Shown: positions 46,027-55,237 of the stretch, in pieces | How the letters are laid out: the number at the start of each line of letters is the position of its first letter | Numbering within the stretch: the first letter of the stretch is position 1 | NCBI RefSeq assembly: GCF_008806345.1 | Contig: NZ_VZZJ01000018.1 | Coordinates: 1-64,000 of the forward strand | DNA: 64,000 nucleotides | DNA from: Methylobacterium planeticum | GTDB taxonomy: Bacteria > Pseudomonadota > Alphaproteobacteria > Rhizobiales > Beijerinckiaceae | Direction: 5' to 3' | Program-made: the position numbers and the translations under genes | The notes under the pieces: model-generated | Seen by the model: the letters and a program-made list of their open reading frames with translations, nothing else | Told to the model about the DNA's origin: nothing | Databases searched by the model: none

Positions 46027-46577
46027 GGCGAAGGCCGGCCCCGGGGCGCCGGACGCTGGGGCTCTGCGCCCTCGCGGTCGCCCTGGCGGGACCGGCCGCC
46101 GCGCAGGAGGGCGCCCGCCGGGCGGGCGAGCCCGGGGCCGGCGGCCCCCAGGTGAACGTCCGCTACGTGGCACCGGAGCGCTTCACCGACGCCGAGAACC
46201 GCTTCGGGTCCGGCCAGTCCCTGCGGGCGACGCTCGCCGAGATGACGCGCATCCTCCAGGATCTCGGGCGACGCCGCCTCCTGCCCTCGGAAACCCTGGA
46301 CCTCAGCATCCTCGACATCGACCTCGCGGGCTTCGAGCAGCCGGGCGCAATCCTGCCGACGGGCCTGCGGGTGGTGCGCGACGCGACCCCGCCGCGTATC
46401 CGCCTCGCCTACACGCTGCGGCGCGGCCGGCGCGTGCTGGCGCAGGGCGAGGACATCGTCACGGACATCAATTTCCTGCTGACCAGCAACCCGCGCTTCT
46501 CCAGCGGGCCGCTCTACTACGAGCGCGCCGTGCTGCGGGACTGGTTCGCCCGGAGCTTCCCCGAGGGGCGCGGCTGA
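46023..46577 (+). CDS. DUF3016 periplasmic protein
   Basis: 184 residues with an Arg-rich head and signal peptide (LGLCALAVALAGPAAA). The segments VNVRYVAPERFTDAENR and LDLSILDIDLAGFEQPG match DUF3016. Function unknown. Coupled to the 72-residue gene upstream by an ATGA overlap. Confidence 0.8.
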   Translation: MRRRPAPGRRTLGLCALAVALAGPAAAQEGARRAGEPGAGGPQVNVRYVAPERFTDAENRFGSGQSLRATLAEMTRILQDLGRRRLLPSETLDLSILDIDLAGFEQPGAILPTGLRVVRDATPPRIRLAYTLRRGRRVLAQGEDIVTDINFLLTSNPRFSSGPLYYERAVLRDWFARSFPEGRG

Positions 46578-46689
46578 CGGAGGCGGTATCCGGGCCCGAT
46601 CACGCCCCGGAGACCGACGCATCCGGAAGCGCGGCCGCGCCGTTATGGTCGAGCCCGCCGCCCGCCGGAGCGGCGCAGGAAGGACCGCC

Positions 46690-47505
46690 ATGCGGCGCAT
46701 CGCCCAGATCTCGGACCTGCATTTCGGCCGCACCGACCCGGCCGTGGTGGAGGGCCTCGTCCGGGACCTGAACGCGGACCCGCCGGACCTCATCATCGCG
46801 TCCGGCGACTTCACCATGGCGGGGCGCCGCGTCGAGTACGGCGAGGCCCGGCATTTCCTGACGCGGCTGCCCAAGCCCTGGATCGCGGTGCCGGGGAACC
46901 ACGACATCTCGCCCTTCCACCTGGCGCAGCGGTTCCTCCGGCCCTTCGCGCGCTACCGGCGCTACATCGCGCCCGAGACCGAGCCGACCTTCCAGGACGC
47001 GGAGATCGGCGTCGTCTGCCTCAACACGGTGCGGACCTGGGCGCCCGAGCGCGACTGGTCGCAGGGCAAGATCCGCCGCTGGCAGATCGCGAGCGCCGCA
47101 GCCCGCCTCCGGGCGATGCCGCCGCACCTGTTCAAGATCGTGGTCGGCCACCATCCCTTCATGCCGCCGCCCTGGGACGAGGAGGCCCGCCTCGTCGGCC
47201 GCGCCGACAAGGCGCTGGCGGCCTTCCGCCGGGCCGGCGTCGGGCTGACGCTCGCGGGCCACCTGCACCGGCACTACGCGCGCTTCGCCGAGGCGGACGG
47301 CGACGGGCCGGAGCGCGTCGCGGTCGACCGCGGCCAGATGCAGGGCGGCCGGGGACGGCTGCTGGCCGTGCAGGCGGGATCGGCCACCTCGACGCGCCTG
47401 CGCGGCAACGAGCCGAACGCCTACAACCGCATCGTGATCGCGGACGGGCTCGCCACCGTCACGGTCCGGCTCTGGAGCGGCAGCAGCTGGGAAGACGCGG
47501 CCTGA
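46690..47505 (+). CDS. calcineurin-like metallophosphoesterase
   Basis: 271 residues from the ATG at 46690, with AGGAAGGA upstream; a frame from 46645 was rejected. Metal-ligand motifs are in order: SDLHFG (residues 8-13), IIASGDFT, GNHD, VGHHPF and AGHLHRH. It probably cleaves phosphodiesters, for example cyclic nucleotides or lipid diphosphates, using two metal ions. No neighbour points to a substrate. Confidence 0.9.
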   Translation: MRRIAQISDLHFGRTDPAVVEGLVRDLNADPPDLIIASGDFTMAGRRVEYGEARHFLTRLPKPWIAVPGNHDISPFHLAQRFLRPFARYRRYIAPETEPTFQDAEIGVVCLNTVRTWAPERDWSQGKIRRWQIASAAARLRAMPPHLFKIVVGHHPFMPPPWDEEARLVGRADKALAAFRRAGVGLTLAGHLHRHYARFAEADGDGPERVAVDRGQMQGGRGRLLAVQAGSATSTRLRGNEPNAYNRIVIADGLATVTVRLWSGSSWEDAA

Positions 47506-47685
47506 GACGAGACCAAGTCTCCGATTTCCGCCTGACAACATTTGTTATGAAGACCTTTGTACGGAACTGACCGTTCCCGCTCGTCTTGATATCGACACAA
47601 ATCAATACTCAAGATTTCACAGGAATGATCATGGTTCTTGATCGTGACGATTGTTCGATGCGTCACGCGTGCGTTGGAGTGCTCC

Positions 47686-48264
47686 ATGAGAACATTGGGG
47701 ATGGCGGTGGCGGCAGCGGCGCTGGGCTGCCTCGCGGGGATCCAGGCGGCGGAGGCGGCGCATTGCCGGCCCGGCAAGTTCTACAGGCCCTCCCGCGGCA
47801 TCTGCGTCACCGAGTCGGCCTTCCGGCGCGATGTCCGCCAGGTTTCGCATCGCCAGCGGGCGAGCCGGCACGCCGCGCGCCGGGCCGAGCGCGTCCGGGT
47901 CGTCTACGTGGAGCGGCCGGTGCCGGTCTATGTCGAGCGCGCGGCCCCGCACCCCGCCGAGACCGCCCCGCCGGCGATCGTGCGGGCGCCGACGACGCCG
48001 GTCCCGGCTCCCATCGCCCAGGTCGCGCCCGCCCAGGTCGCGCCCGCCCAGCTCGTTTCCACTCAGGTCGCGACCCCGCAGGCAGCCGCGACGCATGCGG
48101 TCGCGACGCAGGCGGCCTCCGCGCAGCCCGCCCCGGCCCCGGCCGCGACCCGTCCGCCGGAGACCGAGGTGCGCACGATCGCGGCGATCCCGTTCGAGGC
48201 GGTGGGCCAGCAATCCCTCAATCCGCTCCCGCCCAAGACGCGCGGCTGGGAATGGTCGCGCTGA
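47686..48264 (+). CDS. exported protein with Ala/Pro/Gln/Thr repeats
   Basis: 192 residues from the ATG at 47686 (MRTLGMAVAAAALGCLAGI) with a signal peptide. A short Cys-containing region (HCRPGKFYRPSRGICVTESA) is followed by a basic stretch and a repetitive region (QVAPAQVAPAQLVSTQVATP). It ends KTRGWEWSR. Similar small proteins in this group carry the RPGKFYRPSRGICV motif. The Pro/Ala repeat suggests a periplasmic spacer. Function unknown. The 180-base region upstream is AT-rich. Confidence 0.65.
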   Translation: MRTLGMAVAAAALGCLAGIQAAEAAHCRPGKFYRPSRGICVTESAFRRDVRQVSHRQRASRHAARRAERVRVVYVERPVPVYVERAAPHPAETAPPAIVRAPTTPVPAPIAQVAPAQVAPAQLVSTQVATPQAAATHAVATQAASAQPAPAPAATRPPETEVRTIAAIPFEAVGQQSLNPLPPKTRGWEWSR

Positions 48265-48300
48265 GCGCGGCCCCCGCGCCGCCTCAACCCGCTTGCCGCG

Positions 48301-48930
48301 TCACCCCTCCGTCCAATCGTGCCCGGCGACCACCGCCTCGATCGGGCGGCGCCAGGTGGCCGGCTGGTCGGAGGAGCCGGTGCCGAGGGCGCACTGGACC
48401 ATGACGCTGTCGCACCAGCGCCCGAACTTGTAGGCGACGGAGGGCAGCATGCCGACCCGGGCGAACCCGCAGGCCTCGTGCAGGCGCAGCGAAGCCTCGT
48501 TCTCGGCGTCGATGTAGCCGATCATCTGGCGGTATCCGCCGGCCGCGCAGGCCTCGATCAGGGCCGGCAGGAGCTTGCGGCCGATCCCGGCATGCAGGTG
48601 CCCGGGATGCACGTAGATCGAGTGCTTGAGGGTGTAGCGGTAAGCCGGCCGCTTGCGGAACGGCACCGCGTAGGCGTAGGCCGCCACCGTCCCGCCCCGG
48701 TCGGCGACGAGGTGGGGCAGGCGCTTCTTCCGCATGCTCTTGCGCCGCTGCTTCAGCTCGTCGGGCAGCAGGCGGTCCTCCTCGTAATCGCCGACATCGC
48801 CGATGCCGCGCCCGATATGGTGAGCGTAGATCGCCATCATGGCCGGGACGTCGGCGTCGGAGGACGGGCGGATCACGATGTCGGGACAGGCGGCCGCGGG
48901 GGGCACCGCCGCGATCGAGCCCCCGTCCAT
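48301..48930 (-). CDS. GNAT N-acetyltransferase coupled to the decarboxylase
   Basis: 209 residues from the ATG at 48930. The GNAT fold is seen in IVIRPSSDADVPAMMAIYAH, the acetyl-CoA loop HPGHLHAGIGRKLLPAL (pattern Q/RxxGxG/A) and ASLRLHEACGFARVGML, typical of the PAT/MddA (phosphinothricin/methionine sulfoximine) subgroup. The start overlaps the stop of the decarboxylase gene (ATGA), so both are co-translated. That suggests, but does not prove, acetylation of an amine made by the decarboxylase. Confidence 0.85.
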   Translation of the reverse strand: MDGGSIAAVPPAAACPDIVIRPSSDADVPAMMAIYAHHIGRGIGDVGDYEEDRLLPDELKQRRKSMRKKRLPHLVADRGGTVAAYAYAVPFRKRPAYRYTLKHSIYVHPGHLHAGIGRKLLPALIEACAAGGYRQMIGYIDAENEASLRLHEACGFARVGMLPSVAYKFGRWCDSVMVQCALGTGSSDQPATWRRPIEAVVAGHDWTEG

Positions 48931-51272
48931 CAGGCGCCCTCGCGCAGGACGTAGGTGTGGAAGCGGATGCGTCCGTCCGGGTCGACCTCGCGGTAGACGC
49001 CCTGGATCTCGGCCTCGAAGCCCGGGAACAGGTTGGCGGAGCGCTCGAACATCTTGAAGTAATCCAGCATGGGTTTGGCCCGCTCGTCCAGCCGCTCGCC
49101 GGGCAGCACCGTGCCGATCCCGGGCGGGTAGACCAGAAGCAAGGTCGTCGCCACACGGCCCTCGGCCTCGGCGATCGGCACGTAATCGACCTTGTTGCGG
49201 GTCAGCATCTGGGCCGCGTCCTTGGGCGGCATCACCATCTCGGGCAGGTGCCCCGGCTCGAACTGCCTGCGCTGGAGGGCCGAGGTGCCGGCCTCCCGGT
49301 GGAAGGCGTGGAGATCGGCGCAGAGGTCGCGCAGGCGCACGCCCCGGTAGCGGTTCGGGCGGCGCCGGACGAATTCCGGCATCGCCTCCTCGAGGGGCGC
49401 GTTGTCGTCGTGCAGCCGCTTGAAGGCGACGAGGCCCGAGATCAGCGTGCCGGCCTTGGAGGATTCGACGCCGGGCGTCAGCAGGAAGAGGAGCGAGTTG
49501 AGGTCGTTCTTCTCCGCCACGATCCGGTTCTCGCGCAGGTACTGCGCGACGATCGGGGCGGGCACGCCGTGCTCGGCGTAGTCGCCCGTGCGCCGGTCGA
49601 AGCCGGGGGTCAGCACCGTCAGCTTGTTCGGGTCCGTCATGGCGTAGCCCGGCGCCACGTGGGTGAAGCCGTGCCAGGCCGCCCCCGGCGCCAGCTCCCA
49701 GTAGCGCGGATCGCTCGCGAGCTCGTCCGTCGAGACGCTCTCCCACGGGACCTCGCCGCCCTCCGGCCCCGTCACCACGTCCGGCACGAAGGGATCGAAG
49801 AACCAGCGCTGGACGGGGTCGTCGCGCTCCTCGAACTCGCGCCGGATCGCCCGCACCTTCTTGCGCCACTCGATGCCGAGCCGGATCGTGTCGTCCCACA
49901 GGATCATGCCGGAGCGCCCCTTCATCATCTGGGCGCCGACGTCGAGGGAGGCGAAGAGTGGGTAGAAGGGCGAGGTCGAGGCATGGACGAGGAAGCTCTC
50001 GTTGAGCCGCCGGTGCTCGACGCGCCGGGTCTGCCCGCGGATGTGGCTGTCCTTGGTGTGGATCTGCGAGGCCTGGCTGAAGCTCGCGAGCTGCTTGTGG
50101 GTGGACTGGGTGGCGACGATCCCCGGCGAGGTCTCGTCGAGCCCCCTCAGCCCCATGGCGAAGCGGCCGGCGAAGAGCGGGTGGAACTTCATGAAGCCCG
50201 CCCAGGCCTCGTCGAACAGGATGTAGTCGCAGAGATGCCCGATCTTCCTCAGGATCATCTGGGCGTCGTAGATCGTGCCGTCATAGGTGCATTGCTCGAT
50301 GACGGCGACGCGGAAGGGCCGCTCGCGGCGCCAGGCCTCCTTGTCGGTGACGAGGGGGTTGCGGCGGATCTTCTCGCGGATCGCGGTCTCGTCGAGCGCC
50401 TCGCTGTAGATCGGCCCGATCAGCCCGTAGGGGTTTCGGTCGGTCTCGAGGAAGACCGGGATGCCGCCGCCGAGGAAGAGCGCGCCGTGATGGGCGGCCT
50501 TGTGGTTGTTGCGGTCGAACAGGACGAGGTCGCCCTCGGCCACCAGGGCCGAGAGCACGATCTTGTTCGACGCGGAGGTGCCGTTGAGGACGAAGTAGGT
50601 CTTCTCCGCCCCGAAGATCTGGGCCGCCTCCTTCTGGGCCTTCAGGGCCGGCCCCTCGTGGGTCAGGAGGTCGCCGAGATCGAGCACCGAGTTGTCGAGG
50701 TCGTCCCGGAACACCGCCTCACCGAGATGCTCGACGAAGATCCGCCCGATCGGCGAGCGGTTGTAGAAGATGCCGCCGTTATGGCCCGGGCAGGTCCAGA
50801 GCTGGTTGCCCTTCTCGGCGTAGTCGACGAGCGCCCCGAAGAAGGGCGTCTTCAGGGTCTCGGCGTACTGGGTCACGCGGGAGACGAGGCCGCGGGCGAT
50901 GAATTCGGGGGTTTCCTCGGCGAGGAAGATGTAGCCGTCGATGAAGTCGAGGAGCTCGACCGGGATGTCCTCGAGGCGCTTGCGCCGGACCATGATGACG
51001 ATCGGCATCTCGAGGCCGCGCTTGCGCATCATGTTGATGAGCGCCGCCGCCTTGCCGTCGAGGCCGCGCTTGCCCCAATCCACCACCATGCAGCCGATGG
51101 CGGCGTCGGTCTGCACCGCGATCGCCGCGTCCTCGACCCGGCGCGCCCGCACCACCTCGAAGCCGCGCCCCTCCACCGCCGCCACGATCTGCTGGACCCG
51201 TACCCCCTCGAGATCGTCCGGATCGAAGTTGGGCGCGCTGATCAGCACGGTGAAGCGGCGGTGGAAATCCAT
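48930..51272 (-). CDS. PLP-dependent Orn/Lys/Arg decarboxylase
   Basis: 780 residues. The fold-type I, inducible-type (large) decarboxylase layout: N-terminal receiver-like wing domain (residues 1-130), PLP core (about 150-430) with DEAWAGFMKFHPL and the PLP lysine Lys393 in ATQSTHKQLASFSQASQI, then the C-terminal domain. It removes CO2 from arginine, lysine or ornithine to give agmatine, cadaverine or putrescine. The substrate cannot be distinguished by eye. Coupled to the GNAT gene. No antiporter gene is adjacent. Confidence 0.92.
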   Translation of the reverse strand: MDFHRRFTVLISAPNFDPDDLEGVRVQQIVAAVEGRGFEVVRARRVEDAAIAVQTDAAIGCMVVDWGKRGLDGKAAALINMMRKRGLEMPIVIMVRRKRLEDIPVELLDFIDGYIFLAEETPEFIARGLVSRVTQYAETLKTPFFGALVDYAEKGNQLWTCPGHNGGIFYNRSPIGRIFVEHLGEAVFRDDLDNSVLDLGDLLTHEGPALKAQKEAAQIFGAEKTYFVLNGTSASNKIVLSALVAEGDLVLFDRNNHKAAHHGALFLGGGIPVFLETDRNPYGLIGPIYSEALDETAIREKIRRNPLVTDKEAWRRERPFRVAVIEQCTYDGTIYDAQMILRKIGHLCDYILFDEAWAGFMKFHPLFAGRFAMGLRGLDETSPGIVATQSTHKQLASFSQASQIHTKDSHIRGQTRRVEHRRLNESFLVHASTSPFYPLFASLDVGAQMMKGRSGMILWDDTIRLGIEWRKKVRAIRREFEERDDPVQRWFFDPFVPDVVTGPEGGEVPWESVSTDELASDPRYWELAPGAAWHGFTHVAPGYAMTDPNKLTVLTPGFDRRTGDYAEHGVPAPIVAQYLRENRIVAEKNDLNSLLFLLTPGVESSKAGTLISGLVAFKRLHDDNAPLEEAMPEFVRRRPNRYRGVRLRDLCADLHAFHREAGTSALQRRQFEPGHLPEMVMPPKDAAQMLTRNKVDYVPIAEAEGRVATTLLLVYPPGIGTVLPGERLDERAKPMLDYFKMFERSANLFPGFEAEIQGVYREVDPDGRIRFHTYVLREGA

Positions 51273-51367
51273 GGTGCTACGGCCCCCTGAGCGTCGAGGC
51301 GCGCACCCTTAGGCGGGAGTATGACGCTCGCATGACGGGGCCGGGCGGCCGCCGGCGAACCGGGGCG

Positions 51368-51577
51368 CTACGCCTTCGCCTTCCCGCTCGACCTGCCCTT
51401 CGACGTCCCGGTCGACTCGCGGGCGAGGCGCTCGGCGCGCAGGCGCTGGGTTCTGGCCTCGATGGCGTTCTGCGTGGCCTCGTGGTCGGCCCAGGCGGCC
51501 GCGCCCGCGATGCTGCGCTCCTGCTGCTTGGCCGCACGGGTCTCGGCCCGGTCGCGAATGCCGCTGTCGTTGGCCAT
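51368..51577 (-). CDS. small charged hypothetical protein
   Basis: 69 residues, starting MANDSGIRDRAETRAAKQQ; helical, with a Lys/Ser/Gly-rich tail. AGGAG lies just upstream on the minus strand. No recognised family. Confidence 0.55.
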   Translation of the reverse strand: MANDSGIRDRAETRAAKQQERSIAGAAAWADHEATQNAIEARTQRLRAERLARESTGTSKGRSSGKAKA

Positions 51578-51757
51578 CTTGGCTCCTCTTGCTGAGACAA
51601 TCAGTTCTCTGCAGATAGGGCGCGGAGCCGAAAAGGCTCACCAGCGCCGCGCCTGGACGGGGCCGGGCCTCCGCCGGAACCCTGTCCCCGGCTCGCGCCT
51701 TCTCCCCGGCGAGGATCGTCAGGAGACGCGCCCCGGAGGAAGCCCAGGAGAGACCCG

Positions 51758-51985
51758 ATGACCCGCGAGCCCGACAGGCCGCGCCCACCGGCCGGACCCG
51801 CATCCACGCCCCACCCGCCCGGGCGGCAGACCGGGGCGGCCGAGCCCGGCCCGCATTCCCCGCCGCCGGCCCCCGGGAAGGGCGCGGGGCCCGAGAGTGG
51901 CGCGGGTCCGGAGAGCGGCGGCTACGAGAAGGGCCAGCGCGACCCTGCGCCCACCAACCGCAAGGGCGGCTACGGCGCCGGCTGA
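51758..51985 (+). CDS. small disordered Pro/Gly-rich protein
   Basis: 75 residues, low-complexity, with the tandem repeat GAGPESGAGPES and a terminal YEKGQRDPAPTNRKGGYGAG. AGGAGA precedes the ATG. Probably intrinsically disordered. Not recognised. Confidence 0.5.
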   Translation: MTREPDRPRPPAGPASTPHPPGRQTGAAEPGPHSPPPAPGKGAGPESGAGPESGGYEKGQRDPAPTNRKGGYGAG

Positions 51986-52102
51986 CGCGCTGGAACCTTC
52001 GGTGCCGCGGAAACCTTGCCGACGCGGTCCCGCCGACCGGCCGCGCCCGGTGCCGACCGGCACTGGGGCCGGCGAGGCGGCACGGAACCGGGGAGAACGC
52101 GC

Positions 52103-52354
52103 ATGAGCTTCGGCGTCACCGGCCTTCATGGCCTGGAACAGACCTTCGCCGCGGAGGTCATCGCGGAGGGTGAGTTCGGCGTCAGCGTCCGCCAGGGCGG
52201 GGATCAGATCGTGCTGATCCGCTTGCGGGACGGCTCCGAGGCCAATGCGCGTGCGCTCGCCGCCCTGCTCGCCGAGAAGGCCAGCGCGGTGATGACCCCC
52301 TCGGTGGTCCAGGCGATGCTCGACGAGGCGATCACGCCCGGCCCGGCGGTCTGA
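52103..52354 (+). CDS. hypothetical small protein
   Basis: 83 residues from the ATG at 52103 (MSFGVTGLHGLEQTFAAEV). A compact alpha/beta pattern (FGVSVRQGGDQIVLIRLRDG). A frame to 52016 is open but lacks support. No family recognised. Convergent with the beta-lactamase gene. Confidence 0.55.
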   Translation: MSFGVTGLHGLEQTFAAEVIAEGEFGVSVRQGGDQIVLIRLRDGSEANARALAALLAEKASAVMTPSVVQAMLDEAITPGPAV

Positions 52355-52392
52355 GGCACGGCCACCCGGTTCCATGAGGCGCCGGCTTCGGC

Positions 52393-53262
52393 TCAGCGCA
52401 GGACGAGGAGAGCCTGGCCAACCTCCGCGATGGTGGCATTACGGGCCTGGCTCGGGGCGGTGGATTCGGTGAGATAGGCCGCCACCAGGATGTCGCCGCC
52501 CGGCGGCGAGAGGATGCCGACGTCGTTGGCGGTGCCGTTCTCACCGGTGCCGGTCTTGTCGCCGACGCGCCAGTCTCGCGGCAGGCGGGCGCGCAGGCGC
52601 GTCTCCCCCGTCTCGTTGTCCCGCAGCCAGCCGACGAGCCGCGCCCGGGACGCCGCGGACAGGGCCGGGCCGAGCAGAAGCCGCTGCAGGGTGTCGAGCA
52701 TCGCCGCCGGCGAGGTGGTGTCGCGGGGATCGCCCGGGCGCGCCTCGTTGAGGTCCGGCTCGGTGCGGTCGAGGCGGGTCACCGGATCCCCGAGGCTGCG
52801 GAGATAGGCGGTGAGGCCCGCCGGCCCGTCGATGGCACCGAGCATCAGGTTGCCGGCGGTGTTGTCGCTCAGCGTGATCGCGGCGGCGCAGATCTCATCC
52901 AGCGGCATCCCGTCGGCGCCGACGCGGCGTTCCGTGGCCGGCGAGTACGGGACGAGGTCGGCGGCGGAGAAGACGACGCGTCGCTCGAGGCTCTCGCGGC
53001 CGGCATCGACCCGCGCGAGGACGGCCGCGGCCGCCAGGAGCTTGAACGTGCTGCAGAGCGGGAAGCGCTCGTCGGCGCGATGCCCGGCTCGGAGACCGGT
53101 CCGGCGGTCGAGGACGGCGACACCGAGCCGACTCGCGCTCCGGCCCTCGATCTCGGCGAAATGGCGCCGGAGCGCCTCCGACGTGTCCGCGGCCTGCGCG
53201 GACGCGTGCCAGGCCTCGACCGCGCCCAGGATCGTGAGGGCGAAACCCCGTCTGCTCAGCAT
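52393..53262 (-). CDS. class A beta-lactamase
   Basis: 289 residues. Tat-like signal SRRGFALTILG. All active-site motifs are present: Ser71-TFK (STFK), SDN at 132-134, Glu168 in EPDLN of the omega loop, and KTG at 236-238. A cysteine (Cys70) directly precedes the catalytic serine, as in several carbapenemases, but the usual partner at Ambler 238 is glycine. It hydrolyses beta-lactams in the periplasm; spectrum not deducible. No ampR-type regulator is adjacent. Confidence 0.93.
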   Translation of the reverse strand: MLSRRGFALTILGAVEAWHASAQAADTSEALRRHFAEIEGRSASRLGVAVLDRRTGLRAGHRADERFPLCSTFKLLAAAAVLARVDAGRESLERRVVFSAADLVPYSPATERRVGADGMPLDEICAAAITLSDNTAGNLMLGAIDGPAGLTAYLRSLGDPVTRLDRTEPDLNEARPGDPRDTTSPAAMLDTLQRLLLGPALSAASRARLVGWLRDNETGETRLRARLPRDWRVGDKTGTGENGTANDVGILSPPGGDILVAAYLTESTAPSQARNATIAEVGQALLVLR

Positions 53263-53328
53263 GCCGAACTCCTCGCCTGACCGGCCGCGGACAGCGCCCC
53301 ACCGTGTCGCCGAGAGGGCGGACGGGGT

Positions 53329-53562
53329 TCAGGCGCGGTGGCAGGCACGCAGCGGCTCGGGGATCCGCCAGGACGGGGCGACGTCGAGGAGCGCCAGGAC
53401 CGTGTCGCCATGGTCGGTCGCGTAGGAGAGCGTGTATTCCGCGTGGCGCAGGCTGACATAGTCGAGGTCGACCACGTTCGTCGCCGCGCCGAATTGCTGC
53501 TCGAGGCCGTTCACCAGGATCTTGAAGGTGTGTCCCGAGAGATGGAATTCGAACTTCGTCAT
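53329..53562 (-). CDS. hypothetical small protein
   Basis: 77 residues, starting MTKFEFHLSGHTFKILVNG. Beta-rich pattern (NVVDLDYVSLRHAEYTLSY) suggests a small globular fold. No signal peptide. Not recognised. Confidence 0.55.
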   Translation of the reverse strand: MTKFEFHLSGHTFKILVNGLEQQFGAATNVVDLDYVSLRHAEYTLSYATDHGDTVLALLDVAPSWRIPEPLRACHRA

Positions 53563-53680
53563 GATCGTTCTTCGTCAGGTCTGCGCTGTGGATGTCTCGC
53601 GCCGGCACGCGGCGGAGCTTGCGAGGCGGGATGGGCTGCGCGACGCGCAGCCCCCCGCGATCGCCGGAGAGGCCGGCCGC

Positions 53681-53986
53681 TCAGTAGAACGCCCGGGGTC
53701 CGTAGAAGCCGTAGGGCCGATAATAGGGCCGCGGGCGATAGTAGCCGTAGCCGCCATAGACCACGGGGCGGCGCCAATAGGGGCGCGGGCCCCAGTTCGG
53801 ACGGCAGCGGCCCCAGGGGTTGAGGTGGGCGCCGGGCCCGCAGGCCCAATCGACCGTCTGGACCAGGGCCTCCCCGCCCGACCCGGCGAGCGGGGCCGCC
53901 GGCAGCGGGGCCGCCTGCGCGACCGTCGAGACACCAAGGCTGCCGGCAAGCACCGCAGCCATCCCGAGCACCTTCACGTGCATCAT
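53681..53986 (-). CDS. exported GCG_CRPN-type Tyr/Pro-rich protein
   Basis: 101 residues with signal peptide (VKVLGMAAVLAGSLGVSTVA). CGPGAHLNPWGRCRPNWGPR is the GCG_CRPN-type prefix. It is followed by a Tyr/Arg/Pro/Gly-rich tail (YYRPRPYYRPYGFYG). Such proteins are common in alphaproteobacteria; function unknown. Confidence 0.75.
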   Translation of the reverse strand: MMHVKVLGMAAVLAGSLGVSTVAQAAPLPAAPLAGSGGEALVQTVDWACGPGAHLNPWGRCRPNWGPRPYWRRPVVYGGYGYYRPRPYYRPYGFYGPRAFY

Positions 53987-54268
53987 GACATGACCTCCTC
54001 AGATGTCCGGCAACGGCCTCGACCGTCCGGGCAAGAAGAAGCTGCGCCCCTGCAAATGAACCGTTCCTGACGCAACCTTGACTGTTTTGCGGCATTGCGC
54101 CGGTGACCCGCCAGGAACGCTCGCCGCTGCACAGTCCCGTGGCGCCCGCGGGCTCAGTTGCGACTAGGGCGGTGGAGCCGGCCCCGGCGCGGCCAGGACC
54201 ATCGTGATCCGCATCACAGCGCGGCGTCGGCCCCGGACGCAGGGTCCGCTCCAGATGGAGCGGAAGCC

Positions 54269-54421
54269 ATGTCACGTCGCGTTCTCGGCCTCTTGGCCCT
54301 GCTGTTCGTCACCGACGCCATTCTGGTGCACGGGCGCGGCCCGCGGCCGATTCCGATCGTCTATCCGGAGGGAGCCGATGCGGCCCGCCCCTATCGCCAG
54401 CACGGCTTGCCGCTGACCTGA
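54269..54421 (+). CDS. 50-residue exported or membrane peptide
   Basis: MSRRVLGLLALLFVTDAIL followed by a Pro/Arg-rich end. A GGAG lies upstream. One hydrophobic helix or uncleaved signal. Tentative. Confidence 0.4.
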   Translation: MSRRVLGLLALLFVTDAILVHGRGPRPIPIVYPEGADAARPYRQHGLPLT

Positions 54422-54451
54422 CGGGCGGATGCCGGCTTGGGTGCCCGCAGC

Positions 54452-55009
54452 CTACGCATCGTCCTCCGGCGCGAAGACCTCGCCCTCCTCGGCGAGCCGC
54501 GTGTTGGCCTCGTCGGTCTTCAATTCCAGGAGCGCCCGATGCTCCACGAGCAGGCGCCGCATGGTCCGATTTGCGTCGGAGCAATCGGTCGCCTCAGGCG
54601 CGTCAGAGGCGCATCCCGCGATGGTCTCGTCAGCCTGCCGGTCGACCAGCGCGCGATCCGCGAGGCTGAGCGCCCTGAGTTCCCCGAATCCGAGTTCGCG
54701 CGCGACCTCGGCGGCGATCTCCTCCCGCTTGGCCTTGAGGGCCGCGACCCGCGCGCCGGAGCGCTCCTCCGGGTCGAGCCGACCGGACTGGCGGGCAAGG
54801 ACCCGGCGCCAGCCCGGCGGCGGTGCCGTGCCGCGCAGGCGCATCCGAGCCTCGACGCTGGCGAGCACGATCTGCCAATGCTCCGGGCTCAGTTCGGGAA
54901 TGGCTCCGCTCAAGCCAAGGTTGTGTGCTGCGAGGCGGGCAGCCTCCTCCCATTCCGGGGCGAGGTCGGGCTTGTCGATCGGGACGGAGACGATAGGCGT
55001 TTCAGGCAT
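54452..55009 (-). CDS. hypothetical helical protein
   Basis: 185 residues, starting MPETPIVSVPIDKPDLAPE. Largely alpha-helical and charged (RVAALKAKREEIAAEVAREL; LVEHRALLELKTDEANTRL). One Cys pair (GCASD, TDCSD). No recognised domain, not exported. Confidence 0.6.
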   Translation of the reverse strand: MPETPIVSVPIDKPDLAPEWEEAARLAAHNLGLSGAIPELSPEHWQIVLASVEARMRLRGTAPPPGWRRVLARQSGRLDPEERSGARVAALKAKREEIAAEVARELGFGELRALSLADRALVDRQADETIAGCASDAPEATDCSDANRTMRRLLVEHRALLELKTDEANTRLAEEGEVFAPEDDA

Positions 55010-55237
55010 GCCGCAACCCTTCGAGGACGGGCGGTGATACTAGCGCCGATTGGCTGGAGGTCACCCATTCGTCCGCATCACCGGGTTTCCAGCCCTCGCC
55101 GGCGCCGGTGGGCGGCCGACCCCGAAGCCGGCCCGATGATCAATACTCCGTGACGATTTGTGGATGCATTGATTCTGAGGCTACCACTCTATATGGATTT
55201 TGCTGTACAGTGAGTTTCCCCGTAGGGACCGACCCGC
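55010..55237 (+). promoter_or_regulatory. AT-rich region before the Crp/Fnr gene
   Basis: 228 bases separating the helical protein gene and the Crp/Fnr gene. The 3' half (about 55138-55215) is markedly AT-rich and probably holds the regulator promoter. No clear palindrome matching a Crp/Fnr box was found. Confidence 0.35.
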
